From Phaeodactylum tricornutum CCAP 1055/1 (taxonomy: Eukaryota; Bacillariophyta; Bacillariophyceae; Surirellales; Neidiaceae): DNA of 64,000 bases. The notes beneath the pieces were generated by a model. That model was not told the DNA's origin, did no database searches, and worked only from the letters and a program-made list of their open reading frames with translations. Within the stretch, counting starts at the first letter, position 1, and the number at the start of each line of letters is the position of its first letter. Shown piece by piece: positions 30,101-38,695 of the stretch. The DNA is taken from assembly GCF_000150955.2 (NCBI RefSeq), contig NC_011687.1:248001-312000 (forward strand), written 5' to 3'. The translations under genes and the position numbers were made by a program.

Positions 30101-30422
30101 GTTTCAGTACTTGCTTTTGCAACGCTCGCTCTTTCACGGACGCCGTCGGCGACGAGTACCAGACGAACAAGACCATCTTGACGTGTTGGCTACTGTCCCG
30201 TTCTCGTTTACCAATCAGGGACCACGCGCCGTAGCGAGACGCTACCAAAACAGCCGACTCGGCATTCGAAGACGACGACGTAGATAATGGCATGAGCGAT
30301 TGTGGCAAAATTCCTACGGCATCGACGGACCATTCCGTAGACGACGGCGTCAACAGCGAAATATGATTCAGAGTCGCTGCTTTGTGGCCGCTCTTCATCG
30401 GTGACTTGACTGGAGTCGACAT
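27102..30422 (-). CDS. Nup133-like nucleoporin
   Basis: 1106 residues from ATG 30422. The first half looks like a seven-bladed propeller: ESAVLVASRYGAWSLIGK, VSGRILTWKL, FLLVGTSAGHVYSLQQ, then a Ser/Asn-rich loop around SLFGS and LWGSILHSM, then GMFHVLTKSGRLQGW. This order matches the N-terminal domain of Nup133, with the SLFG/GLWG loop where other species have their membrane-sensing or linker segment. The second half is alpha-helical, ending with RWIQAARAGDFEGVTNSLL and SLSLAKLANSV, close to the Nup133 C-terminal helices. Nup133 is part of the Y-complex scaffold of the nuclear pore. Nup155 or Nup160 remain possible. It converges with the desulfurase gene with only 53 bp between stops. Confidence 0.62.
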   Translation of the reverse strand: MSTPVKSPMKSGHKAATLNHISLLTPSSTEWSVDAVGILPQSLMPLSTSSSSNAESAVLVASRYGAWSLIGKRERDSSQHVKMVLFVWYSSPTASVKERALQKQVLKLSHPHLSTFDSSSGSSCSSADPPPLVQLATSPTKPEEVYVYVANVVSGRILTWKLSRPDLSRVLAPPPAAVTWLDELQSVEEGAETLTSLSATWNSGMTTPFLLVGTSAGHVYSLQQTHVPLAIQVQRVATSSLFGSINSNSNGLWGSILHSMIPASRSAATGDAVVTTLLHPPDDASSSSNYTQGMFHVLTKSGRLQGWRTHKPTESPHWIFEAGPKPIDLVALLHDKIKAPAVRSLRVLQAAISPQGHHLHLLVLTEHDDDEYRLYWSVLTMGSKGGHGDFAKEEPTLTLTTAHWLDRFYDPRSVTVVGLIVAANNTAYAAFQSPGSAPIAMALCGQDNTFDAIHECDLPVGNIPALIVDTMVPDKVVYGCAVWSISGANVRIQYRPTTASPAPSTVPHGSTSRSRSAIATLTTHLQSAFWNYYQHPDRSVRLPPSLISANIADLQEAVVGVGCALASRQQALSNVLEWHLAFLNLLQLSGLYRSLPEVTQWQLLAIGQELTVADRLGSLPSDMSTRIPSWQLEALESRPWQGLGPWFGDLVAKHFGAGQDRQQALVEWLVAMLETAEGYREEHGQKTYYLTSGSRIPKMSRIEEVPIWTSQIALQRTLLGLLESWHDGGFVGHGGQAVVLATGILQSFGDTYASVPTEETKSTYANAQRMTIGLLRRQINPPNDVVAFRLSVKHHSFKGVCQIAFDHEKKEDAEEFSVVPLFTELAHAKDISTSMLFPAFFLYWHSQRQHFGHVLDYGQYCPDTFRAFLESSEELRPYRWIQAARAGDFEGVTNSLLRNAEKPEILLHDAHLSLSLAKLANSVVESESMDKELAAKRARHIDQKRELVNAQNELFDETAPSSCLWSAERLLNYAYDRANQAKDAEDKCRIYFTALAICATMEEIDQVEKNASHVWFRVLQTELDWWNNLIQSATDLTDTDILRTVKQATLFGGLQTYCLDCQDDQSWQHVLYSDRIEHQVLESFGMEFSAPMRRVLRSVVTFMQKS

Positions 30423-30806
30423 TACTGAAAAAGGATTAAAGTGGAGTGGATACCAATGTCGAGAGTTGGTGGTCGCGAACAGTCTGTGGGAGCCGTAGAG
30501 ACTTGGTTTGTGTGAACAAGGACGACGACTTGACAAGGAGTGCATGCACCGTCGCCATGGTCTACAGGTCTGCGCTCCGGGGCAGACAGGCAGACACAAA
30601 ACAGACCAATTTCTACCTACGACAAACCCTGGCCCTATTCTATACGCTAGTTTCCACCTATTCCAAACGGTCCCAATGCCGAATGGCTCTCCTACGAAGT
30701 ACAATATCCCGTGTTGGTTCATTCCAAAAAAAGAAGTAGAACGTCTTTCGTTAGATGGCGCTCACCAGGGCAATAACCCTACCTTGCCGGCGGCTGCGCG
30801 CTGGCA
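30423..30806. promoter_or_regulatory. Upstream region of the Nup133-like gene
   Basis: 384 bp between the start of the nucleoporin gene and the stop of the next minus-strand gene. No gene or known motif is supported. Confidence 0.4.
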
Positions 30807-32054
30807 TTATTCCAAACCGTCGGCCGCAATTTTAAGAATGGGCACCGAGGTAGCGGCACCGTCGCTCCCGTTCGCTTCGCCCCAATCCATACCGTTACCA
30901 ATCTCCCAGGCTTCTTGAAAGGTCTTGAGGATTTCTGATTTGGCGTCTTCGACACTAATAACGGGAATGCGAAAGCCGATACGGAATTCGTCCGTTTGCA
31001 GTTTGTTGCGTCGGGATCCCTTTTGGGACGTGACCCGTAGATCAACGCCGAGTCGATCCACGTTGGTGACGCGGATGTCTTCCAACGGGGTTTCCACCCG
31101 CAACAAATGCCGGGCGGTGTTTTGCAAGTCTTCCCCGTGTTCACGGTTGAGCTTGGCCACGATCGCGGAGGCTTCCTTGGCCAGAATATCCGGCGCGGCC
31201 GCGGCGTAGTCTTCCGGATCCACCCACTTGGCCATGACGCCAAAGCCGCCCACAAAGTATATTTTTTCCGGTACCAATCGGTAAAAGGCAAATTTGGGAC
31301 TGTCCATGACTTGGTCGGCGTAGGTGTGGGTCAGTGAGTACCGCATACGGATGGCATCGACGTCCGAATCCACTGCGGGGTCGATTTTGTACAGGGTTCC
31401 CGTCAACGAACAACGTGAAACGTCCTGTAGATTGTTGGATTTGGCGGTACCGCTGGCGCCGCCGGCCGCGGTCCGCGGCGGACTGAGAGACGTCGTCCCG
31501 GAACCGAGCTGGGTAAATAGCGTGACCATGGACGGGCCCGGTCCAATGGCTGTGCCACTGGCATCGAGGAGGGTTTGTGCCGCGTTTTGAATATTGATAG
31601 TGTGCATACTCATTTCGTTCATGAGCAAGACCGGATTACCTTGATCGTCCAGTACGTAATCGACGAACGAGCCAAAGGGAGCTCCCGCAATACCCTCGTG
31701 TACTGATACGGTACACAGGGTCCCGGAGACGCACACACTCGTCACGGTCCGGGCCTTTTCCGATACGTTCAGACGAATGTTGAGGTTGGGAGTGAACGTC
31801 TCGTTGTTGTTCGCATCATCGTGTGCACCGTTCGCCGTCGAAGCAGTGGACGAGTCTCCTCCATTCACAGCCGTGGCCATGGATGACGATAAACTGCTCC
31901 GGTAAGGTAACGGCGGTATTGTTGATTGCATGGGAACACTGGTCCTTGGAACGACGATCCGGACCGAGCCAAAGGCATCCGTCGAGCCTGGCAGGCTCAC
32001 AGCAACGAGCACCGCCAGCAAGAGCGTCGTAACTACCAAACAGGAACGACTCAT
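30807..32054 (-). CDS. Plastid protein with PNPOx-like split barrel and DUF2470 (HugZ / GluTR-binding type)
   Basis: 415 residues from ATG 32054. A signal peptide ending TDAF|GS predicts plastid import. The mature part has the flavin-reductase-like split barrel (CTVSVHEGIAGAPFGSFVDY, VLLMNEMSMHTINI, VTLFTQLG) followed by SRCSLTGTLYKI, FAFYRLVPEKIYFVGGFGVM and a C-terminal DUF2470 (LNREHGEDLQNTARHLL, VTNVDRLGVDLRV). This layout is shared by bacterial heme oxygenase HugZ and by the plant plastid protein that binds glutamyl-tRNA reductase and stabilises tetrapyrrole synthesis. A role in heme/chlorophyll control in the plastid is therefore likely. Whether it has heme-degrading activity cannot be decided; the HugZ C-terminal His loop is not obvious. 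Confidence 0.75.
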   Translation of the reverse strand: MSRSCLVVTTLLLAVLVAVSLPGSTDAFGSVRIVVPRTSVPMQSTIPPLPYRSSLSSSMATAVNGGDSSTASTANGAHDDANNNETFTPNLNIRLNVSEKARTVTSVCVSGTLCTVSVHEGIAGAPFGSFVDYVLDDQGNPVLLMNEMSMHTINIQNAAQTLLDASGTAIGPGPSMVTLFTQLGSGTTSLSPPRTAAGGASGTAKSNNLQDVSRCSLTGTLYKIDPAVDSDVDAIRMRYSLTHTYADQVMDSPKFAFYRLVPEKIYFVGGFGVMAKWVDPEDYAAAAPDILAKEASAIVAKLNREHGEDLQNTARHLLRVETPLEDIRVTNVDRLGVDLRVTSQKGSRRNKLQTDEFRIGFRIPVISVEDAKSEILKTFQEAWEIGNGMDWGEANGSDGAATSVPILKIAADGLE

Positions 32055-32560
32055 ACGTAAGGAGTTGTCGATGAAACACTCTGGACGGGTCGACAACGTT
32101 TACGGGGAACAGCCTTGTGGTAGGTAAGTAGGTAGGTAGACAACACCCGTCGTTCGGTTCGGTCTCACCGTTATGTTTGTTTTGTTTTGTCCGGGTGTGT
32201 GATGCGAGTCCGTGTCTGTCGCATCTCGCTTTTCGAGTCCCCTCCCTCCAAACCGCGTATGGCTCGAATATACGACACCCGTACGACGCACCCACAAACC
32301 CCCCTTTCTTCTCGACGCAGATTTCCTTCAACTTGCAATTTTTGGCGCCACAAAACAGGTAGAAACTGCCGGTGTCGATTCATACGTCACGTTCCGGACT
32401 CGACTTTCAGGCGGGATAAAGAACCGCTCCCGACACTTGTCAAAACCAAAACCAAATCGTTGACTTGTTACAAGAGTCCTCCCTTTCGATTGCGGGGTCA
32501 CTTTTGTGCGTGGATTGCCTAAAGGGGGGTACTGTAAGTATTGAATTAAGAAATTAGATC
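32055..32560. promoter_or_regulatory. Divergent promoter of the HugZ-like and FHA genes
   Basis: 506 bp between two start codons. It has a GGTAGGTAAGTAGGTAGGTA tandem stretch (32119-32138) and a pyrimidine-rich middle part. No gene is supported. Confidence 0.45.
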
Positions 32561-33514
32561 ATGAGTTGTACGGACAGAAGTAACACGGCAGGAGCACAAT
32601 CGTCTGATCGAACTATCGGTAGGCCGGTAGACGAATCCGATCGACCCCACCGGCGACGTCGTTGGGGAGACGCACGATCTCCGCCGGCACCTGCCGTCGT
32701 CAACAACACTGTCTTCAATGCCGGTGAAGCAGGAAGTAATGCTGCCGTGTCGGATCAGGAAGCCTTGCAAGCACTCTTGCAGTCGGCACAAATGCGGGAG
32801 CAGGAAAAGACTGTGGGGGTAACCCGTGAACGGGTTGGACCGGATCGGGTCCGCCATCGATCCGACAGTGGTTCCGCTGGTGAGCGACACCGGTTCGGTG
32901 CGAAACGAATCCGGGATGAAGCACCGGTTCCTCCGCCAAACGATTATTACGGACCCGGTACTGGACAATCGGAGGGACGACCCCACGTCGGTACCACCCC
33001 CGTACCACCCGAACCGCAAAAACCCAACTTTGCCGTTTCGGGTGCCCTGGCCAACGATCCCGCCAACGCCAGTGGCAACGTCTACAAAGGAATCGTGCTA
33101 AAATTTCGGGAACCACCCGAAGCGCGGGCACCCAATACCCAATGGCGACTTTACGTCTTCCGAACGGCCGCTCCGGACACGAACGACGATCCCATTGATA
33201 TTTTGCATATTGCCAAGCAATCGGCGTACCTCATGGGTCGCAACAAGGACGTGTGTGACGTGGTTATGGCACACGCGTCGATTTCGTCGCAACACGCGGT
33301 CCTCCAGTACCGCGCGGTGCCGTCGCCCGACGGTCCACGCCGTTCGTGTCAACCCTACCTGATGGATTTGGAATCGACCAACGGAAGCTTCTTGAACGGA
33401 GTCCGACTGGATCCGGCCCGGTACTACCAACTGAAACGAGGGGACGTCTTGACCTTTGGATCCTCCACCCGTGAATACGTCTTACTGTCGGCGCACACCA
33501 CCTCCATTGCGTAA
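32561..33514 (+). CDS. FHA-domain protein of the SNIP1 / DAWDLE / Pml1 type
   Basis: 317 residues. The N-terminal about 155 residues are Arg/Asp/Pro-rich and disordered. The C-terminal part holds GNVYKGIVLKFREPPEARAP, WRLYVFR, ILHIAKQSAYLMGRNKDVCD, then ISSQHAVLQYR, LMDLESTNGSFLNG and RYYQLKRGDVLTFGSS. The Arg of GR, the SxxH and the TNG loop are the phosphothreonine-binding residues of the FHA fold. In SNIP1, DAWDLE and yeast Pml1 this exact C-terminal FHA is found in proteins of the spliceosome/RES complex and microRNA processing. A nuclear RNA-processing role is expected. The gene is intron-free. Confidence 0.85.
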   Translation: MSCTDRSNTAGAQSSDRTIGRPVDESDRPHRRRRWGDARSPPAPAVVNNTVFNAGEAGSNAAVSDQEALQALLQSAQMREQEKTVGVTRERVGPDRVRHRSDSGSAGERHRFGAKRIRDEAPVPPPNDYYGPGTGQSEGRPHVGTTPVPPEPQKPNFAVSGALANDPANASGNVYKGIVLKFREPPEARAPNTQWRLYVFRTAAPDTNDDPIDILHIAKQSAYLMGRNKDVCDVVMAHASISSQHAVLQYRAVPSPDGPRRSCQPYLMDLESTNGSFLNGVRLDPARYYQLKRGDVLTFGSSTREYVLLSAHTTSIA

Positions 33515-34009
33515 CACAAACTACCACGACAATACATTCTGTCACTCATTCATGGCCTGGCCCAGCAAATTCACTATTGTTGGAACGTGTCACGGGCGTT
33601 ACCGACACTGGTCGACTCGTGGAAAACAGCAATTTTTTATATATTACCCATTATTTAATAGGAACATACGGTGCACAAACTAAAGCAAAGGACTGTCGCT
33701 GTCGGTCTGGAACCAACTGATGGAGCTCTTGGTGGAACTGATGAATACCCAATGGATAGCAACTCGAATGCTGCATGATTCGGTCAATTTGTCTCCGTGC
33801 CTAAGCCGACCGCTACAATGCTTGATCCTCTAGTCTCAAATGGCTTCATCCCGCATCCCATCATTGGATAACTTGCAAAGCAATTCACGGTCACTTCAAA
33901 TAGAAGTAAATAGAGGAGGATTTGCATCTTCCTGCTGATCCGACACTTCTTTCGAGGAACTTGCATCGTTAATGGAGACCAAAACACCGCTCCCGTCTTC
34001 GGTTACATC
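33515..34009. other. Convergent 3' region
   Basis: 495 bp between two converging stop codons, AT-rich, with ATATATTACCCATTATT near 33640. No gene is supported. Confidence 0.4.
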
Positions 34010-35467
34010 TTAAAAGAGTGCGGGCTGGGCGACAAGTTCATCGGCATCGCTACTTAACGAGGATGAATCCTTCTCAGACGCAGCAACCGGAGAAGAAGCA
34101 ACCATCAAGTTGTGATCCGATAACTTCTCATCCTGGCACCCCTCGAGCAACATAGCTGCGGCTGCGCTTTCCAACGCGGTACGATCAATTTCAGCTTCCA
34201 GCTCGAACAATTTCTGGCGCATTGCGTCATGTTTTCCCGTTGACTCACGGTCAATACTTCCGGCTTCATTGAATATTTTCTTCGTAGAAAAGTGCTGATT
34301 GAGAAAGTGTCCTTGTCTTGGTGCAATTGACAGATATTGCTCTAATTGTGAGAGCAATTTGCCTACATTGTTGAGATCTTCATCTTTCAGATCCTTATCC
34401 AATGATAATGTAACTTTCAGTGAAATTGGATCGCCCGCTGCACGCATCTGTGAAAGCCTGTTACCGAGAAGAACGGACGATCCTTGGAGGCCGAACGCGC
34501 CTCCATCGCCATCTTGTACTTGAAAGTTGTCATGCGAAGGCTTCTTTCCCATGGCATGCCTCGGCTCTGTCTCGTTACTCTGTTTTGATTTCCCCAGCAA
34601 GTCTCGAAGAGGGTGCTTGAGCCAAGTGAGCTCTTGGGAAGATTCAATTCCAAATTCTTTCCGTAACAATCCCGTATTCTTGTGTGGCGGTGTCCATCGG
34701 TCGTGTTTCTCGGAGTTCGGAGAATCAGGGGTCCAAAGCGGAGAACCAAGATAAGACCTGGATTGATCGAATGCGTCTTGTTCTACGATCGACGGGGCAA
34801 TACTGTGCGGGGATTTTGCGACCGAGGAACCATTCTGACGGGAAAATGATGCTTTCGGATGTCGCGTTTGCGTGTCTTCTTCCACTGTGTAGGTTTCACG
34901 TTTCATGACCTTGCGATGTAGCGGCTGATTCTTGAACACAAGTGACTCACGGTCAGTGGAACGTACATCGTCCTCATTTTTAGAAAAGGCGGTAGAAGAT
35001 CGAGCCAAAATGTTACTACCAGACGGAGAAGACTTAGCACCCTTACGATGTGGAAGCATTGCAGTAATCCACGCAGAGGACGTCGGGCGATGAGCTGAAG
35101 ATTCTTCCAGTCTGGCACTAGAAGAAAAGAGTGTACTCCACATTGAGGATTTTTTCAGCTTTGGAGAGCCTCCAAGAGTTGGCGGCGAATCGGGAAGGCA
35201 CATAGCCAACTCTTCAGCAGTACTAGCAACTCGGGCCTGCTTTTCAAAACGCCCGGATCGCCCTCGCATAACAGAAAAAGGCCTACAAGCTCGTTTCTCT
35301 GTTGTTGGTTCAGGGTCTGGCCCGAAGCGATCGCGGAATGACGCTTTCCTTTCTTCATCCGAAAGCGAAGCGGACGGCGTCGAAGAACAGGCTGTGGAAA
35401 TTGGAATACCGCTTACATCAAGCAAAGACTTTCCACTTCCAATTTCTTCCAGCCGGGGATGGTTCAT
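34010..35467 (-). CDS. Unknown, largely disordered protein
   Basis: 485 residues. It is Ser-, Pro- and Lys-rich over the first about 330 residues with no domain I recognise. A short more ordered region lies at about residues 345-450: SQMRAAGDPISLKVTLSLD followed by helical segments (NNVGKLLSQLEQYLS and RQKLFELEAEIDRTALESA). Many SP and TP sites suggest phosphorylation. No signal peptide or membrane segment is seen, so a cytosolic or nuclear location is likely. Codon use and the long uninterrupted frame support a real gene, but no function can be given. Confidence 0.55.
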   Translation of the reverse strand: MNHPRLEEIGSGKSLLDVSGIPISTACSSTPSASLSDEERKASFRDRFGPDPEPTTEKRACRPFSVMRGRSGRFEKQARVASTAEELAMCLPDSPPTLGGSPKLKKSSMWSTLFSSSARLEESSAHRPTSSAWITAMLPHRKGAKSSPSGSNILARSSTAFSKNEDDVRSTDRESLVFKNQPLHRKVMKRETYTVEEDTQTRHPKASFSRQNGSSVAKSPHSIAPSIVEQDAFDQSRSYLGSPLWTPDSPNSEKHDRWTPPHKNTGLLRKEFGIESSQELTWLKHPLRDLLGKSKQSNETEPRHAMGKKPSHDNFQVQDGDGGAFGLQGSSVLLGNRLSQMRAAGDPISLKVTLSLDKDLKDEDLNNVGKLLSQLEQYLSIAPRQGHFLNQHFSTKKIFNEAGSIDRESTGKHDAMRQKLFELEAEIDRTALESAAAAMLLEGCQDEKLSDHNLMVASSPVAASEKDSSSLSSDADELVAQPALF

Positions 35468-35901
35468 GGGTAGTAACGATACTGTGTTTCGATATCAATT
35501 ATTGGCGTCTCAACTGAATTTTGCTGGAATGAGCAATGCAGTGGTGCCCGCAAATAATTCTCGAAGTGTTTCCGTTAACTTCGACTTTATTGTGTTTCCC
35601 ACTTGTCTTATCTGTTGGTTGTCGTATGCGAAAGGTTGAGCGGAAGTGCGTCCCTGACTTCTTGTTGTCGGTTCAGTATTTCAGATTATTGTGAATCCGT
35701 TTATCGAGGTTGATTGTTGTGCCTTGGACAATAGAGAACACACCTGAGCTGCACAAATCTAGAGTGATACCTGTACGGGAAGAAGTCATTGTTCGAAGAG
35801 AGAACTCCCTCTAGATCTATATGTTGACTTAGATAAGAGCTTAAGTAAGACTCAACGATTCTATGTACCTTGTGTATGCATCTGCCTCATTTTTTTTCGA
35901 T

Positions 35902-35910
35902 TGACTGTGA
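35902..35910 (+). promoter_or_regulatory. TGACTGTGA 9-mer left of the gap
   Basis: Exact copy in the context TTGACTGTGAATGG, 31 bp before the first N. No plus-strand gene starts nearby. Confidence 0.2.
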
Positions 35911-36289
35911 ATGGACAAGTACACGGAGCTAACTGGGGGGNNNNNNNNNNNNNNNNNNNNNNNNNNNNNNNNNNNNNNNNNNNNNNNNNNNNNNNNNNNN
36001 NNNNNNNNNNNNNNNNNNNNNNNNNNNNNNNNNNNNNNNNNNNNNNNNNNNNNNNNNNNNNNNNNNNNNNNNNNNNNNNNNNNNNNNNNNNNNNNNNNNN
36101 NNNNNNNNNNNNNNNNNNNNNNNNNNNNNNNNNNNNNNNNNNNNNNNNNNNNNNNNNNNNNNNNNNNNNNNNNNNNNNNNNNNNNNNNNNNNNNNNNNNN
36201 NNNNNNNNNNNNNNNNNNNNNNNNNCCGGGGGGGGGGGGGGGGGGGGGGTTGTGTATATCACTTTTCCAGTCGCGTTCAAAAGCGCTAC

Positions 36290-36298
36290 TGACTGTGA
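36290..36298 (+). promoter_or_regulatory. TGACTGTGA 9-mer right of the gap
   Basis: Exact copy; its 16-base context CTGACTGTGAAAAATG is identical to that at 4921-4936. No plus-strand gene starts nearby. Confidence 0.2.
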
Positions 36299-36535
36299 AA
36301 AATGATCCAAAAGCCACAACTGTTGGATTCCTGACTCAGGATGACAAGTAGTCGTGAATCCCGTTTGACAGTCTCAGTCGATCATAATATTCGAATTTCT
36401 CGAGAACCCACATGAAAAACTTTGTGTTCTCTTTACTCTCCCGGTCGAGAATGCCGAGGAGGATACATCACAACCTTTTTTTAGCAGGAAGCAAGCTCAA
36501 TCGATAGATGTCCGTCTAACAATGTAACCATGCCG

Positions 36536-38253
36536 TTAAATGTCATGAATTCCCGTGGCCAAGCGACCTCGTAAGAACGCCTCAACATTTTCGCGCCTGT
36601 CATCCAGAATCATCGTGCCGAGGTCGATTTCGGGTACAATGAATAGAGCAAAAACAGCGGTAAAGCCCTGCAATGTGGCATTTCCACTACGAAAAACGTC
36701 TTGACGCCCTGCACGAGCAACCGGTCCAATTTCTCCGCCAGCATAGAATCCCAAACATGGGACGTTTGGGAAGCCGTTGGCAAACGAGGTGGCGTCTGCC
36801 ATGTCCACCGACAGCAAATTGCCAGCCGTCGGGCCCCGGGCACTGCAGCTGAACATGACAGCACCCAACAATTGTTCGCCATGGGTTTGTTCTTTCAGAT
36901 GGCGAATGGAAACTTCCATATCTTGCATGCAGGCAGCCCCGTCAATGTCAAAGAAGTCAATGTTGGCGTCCGTTAGAGCTTTTTCTGTATCGGGGGAGCC
37001 TCTAACCATAAACAGAAACGCATTTAAGCTTCGAGAGATGTCATTCTGTCGATCAATGAAATAAAAGTTGAGGTCCATCACTTCCGACTAAAAGAGAATC
37101 ATATCAGCGATCGACTTACCGCTGCTATATGAAGCTCGAATCCATCCTCATTCGGACGGCGAATCCCAATCAAATTGGGAGATCCAAATTTCATCATCAT
37201 TTCGTGCGCCGAGTACGTTTTTCCCGAGTCTGTATCCCGAACGCGGCGTATCAAGTGATATGACGGAGGATCTTCACCCTGAAACATATATTCCTCGTCT
37301 CCTGGACGATGAAATTCAACAACGTCCGCATAAAATGGAGTGGTCGGCAGCGGGGCACCTCTATATGTCAACGACGTGACGCCTCTAGATACCATTGATC
37401 GGACCGGTACATCTCCTGCCAGTGCTACCCCAAAGACACCGCCTTCGTCCTCCATCACCTTCAACTGAAATCGTTTGGTCTGCATCACACCATGTACGTG
37501 ATGCACAAGCTCGACCTTTGTAATGCCCTCATCAGGTGTTCGACCCCCAAGGCGTTGATTCAAATGCAAAAGACTGTGGAAAGGCATCGAGGTCAATTCA
37601 CTCTTCGTCTTTTGCTGAATTGGTACAGAAATATAGCCGGAATTGCAAATGCCTCCCACAATCGTACTGTTAGGATAGCGATTTTGCAGATGCGTGACAA
37701 ACGGTTCTACGTCGGCCGCCAAGTCACCGCACGCATACACCATAAATACTTTCCAACTACAGTTTGCAGAATCCAACTGGTCTAGTGTCCCCTGGTAGTC
37801 GCCTGATTGTTCGTGCTGTTGAAGACAAAAGGGGCGAATCTGTGCGTCTTTCATGGAACCTAACATGATAGAAGAATTTGATTTATATTCCAACTGTCCC
37901 GTAAACGAGGACTGGATGGAACTGGAAATTGCCCCCAAGATGACGCAATCATCTGGCACTAACAGTGGCAAGTGATCTGCCAAAGGACCGCTCGGCTTGT
38001 TGAAGGCTAAGCAAAGGTTTGGTTTCGATTGGAGCTTCGATAAGGCTTGTTCGTAAACGTCTCGCGGTGTTTGTTGACGCGATTTGACCTGTGGAATGTA
38101 AGACGTAGCAGCAACCAGTTCCGCTCCCCGCAACTGACGGTAGTGATGCACTAGGTAGAAGTAACGAGATGCCGTCGCAGCCAAACGACATCCGTCACGT
38201 GCGCACAGATACTGTACAACATTCAGCAGCAAATCGGCGTTCAAGTCGTCCAT
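36536..38253 (-). CDS. F-box/FIST protein, FBXO22-like (one 32-nt intron)
   Basis: Two exons, 38253-37120 and 37087-36536; the joined protein has 561 residues. The start resembles an F-box (MDDLNADLLLNVVQYLCARD, then LAATASRYFYLV). A FIST_N region follows (CVILGAISSSIQSSF, NSTIVGGICNSGYIS), then FIST_C (LGAVMFSCSARGP, then VPCLGFYAGGEIGPV). FBXO22 with this order is the substrate receptor of an SCF ubiquitin ligase; FIST domains also occur as sensory modules. The intron GTAAGT...TTTTAG at 37088-37119 is only 32 nt. Without it the frame ends just before FIST_C; with it the two parts join in frame as LHIAA-SEVMDL. A one-off frame error is the alternative explanation. Confidence 0.72.
37088..37119 (-). 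other. Putative 32-nt intron
   Basis: On the minus strand it begins GTAAGT and ends CTCTTTTAG, with CTGAT as a possible branch site. Removing it restores one frame through the FIST_C domain. It is very short for a spliceosomal intron. Confidence 0.5.
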
Positions 38254-38695
38254 TACGTGTGAGGATGAATTTCCGAAGATAGGCCTTAGCTGTTCCCAAG
38301 CAAAATTGTATATTTACACTGAGGGCGATGGAATTGCTGTTAGTCGAATTGTAGACACCAGTTCGAAAGAGTCACAACGATTATGGGTAAGGAATATCGA
38401 GCCTTCATTGCGGCTGGCTATGGTATATTAGCCGTAATGCATATAACGAGATCTTATGAAATAGAAGCATAGACGCCTAAATACGTCGAATCATTTTCTG
38501 CATTCAGACAAATCTACCACGTTCTTTGGGTAATCGCACTTTTACAACTGGTGGACACAAAATACCTACCTATTCACTCATGAGGTAAGCGACAGCGAAT
38601 CCTCTAGTTCCTTTTGCTATAAGGTTAGCGAACCTTGTCTTTATGGAATTTGTGAATATAAATTTTTCTCCCCTAATGAGCTTTTGGTTCAGAGC
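38254..38695. promoter_or_regulatory. Upstream region of the F-box/FIST gene
   Basis: 442 bp, AT-rich, with no supported gene or known motif. The right part is the 3' end of the next minus-strand gene. Confidence 0.4.

Larger units (their letters stand above)
35468..36535. other. Intergenic region with a sequencing gap flanked by poly-G
   Basis: This stretch holds no supported gene. Bases 35941-36225 are N. The left edge ends in six G, and the right edge is CC followed by 22 G (36228-36249). Two exact TGACTGTGA copies flank the gap (35902 and 36290). Open frames crossing the gap are meaningless. Confidence 0.7.

Noticed and set aside
30508-30918. A 136-codon plus-strand frame upstream of the nucleoporin gene
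   Set aside because: It spans the promoter and the end of the next gene and shows no domain or signal peptide.
35841-36351. Open frames crossing the N block
   Set aside because: They consist mainly of unknown residues and poly-G translation; no support for coding.
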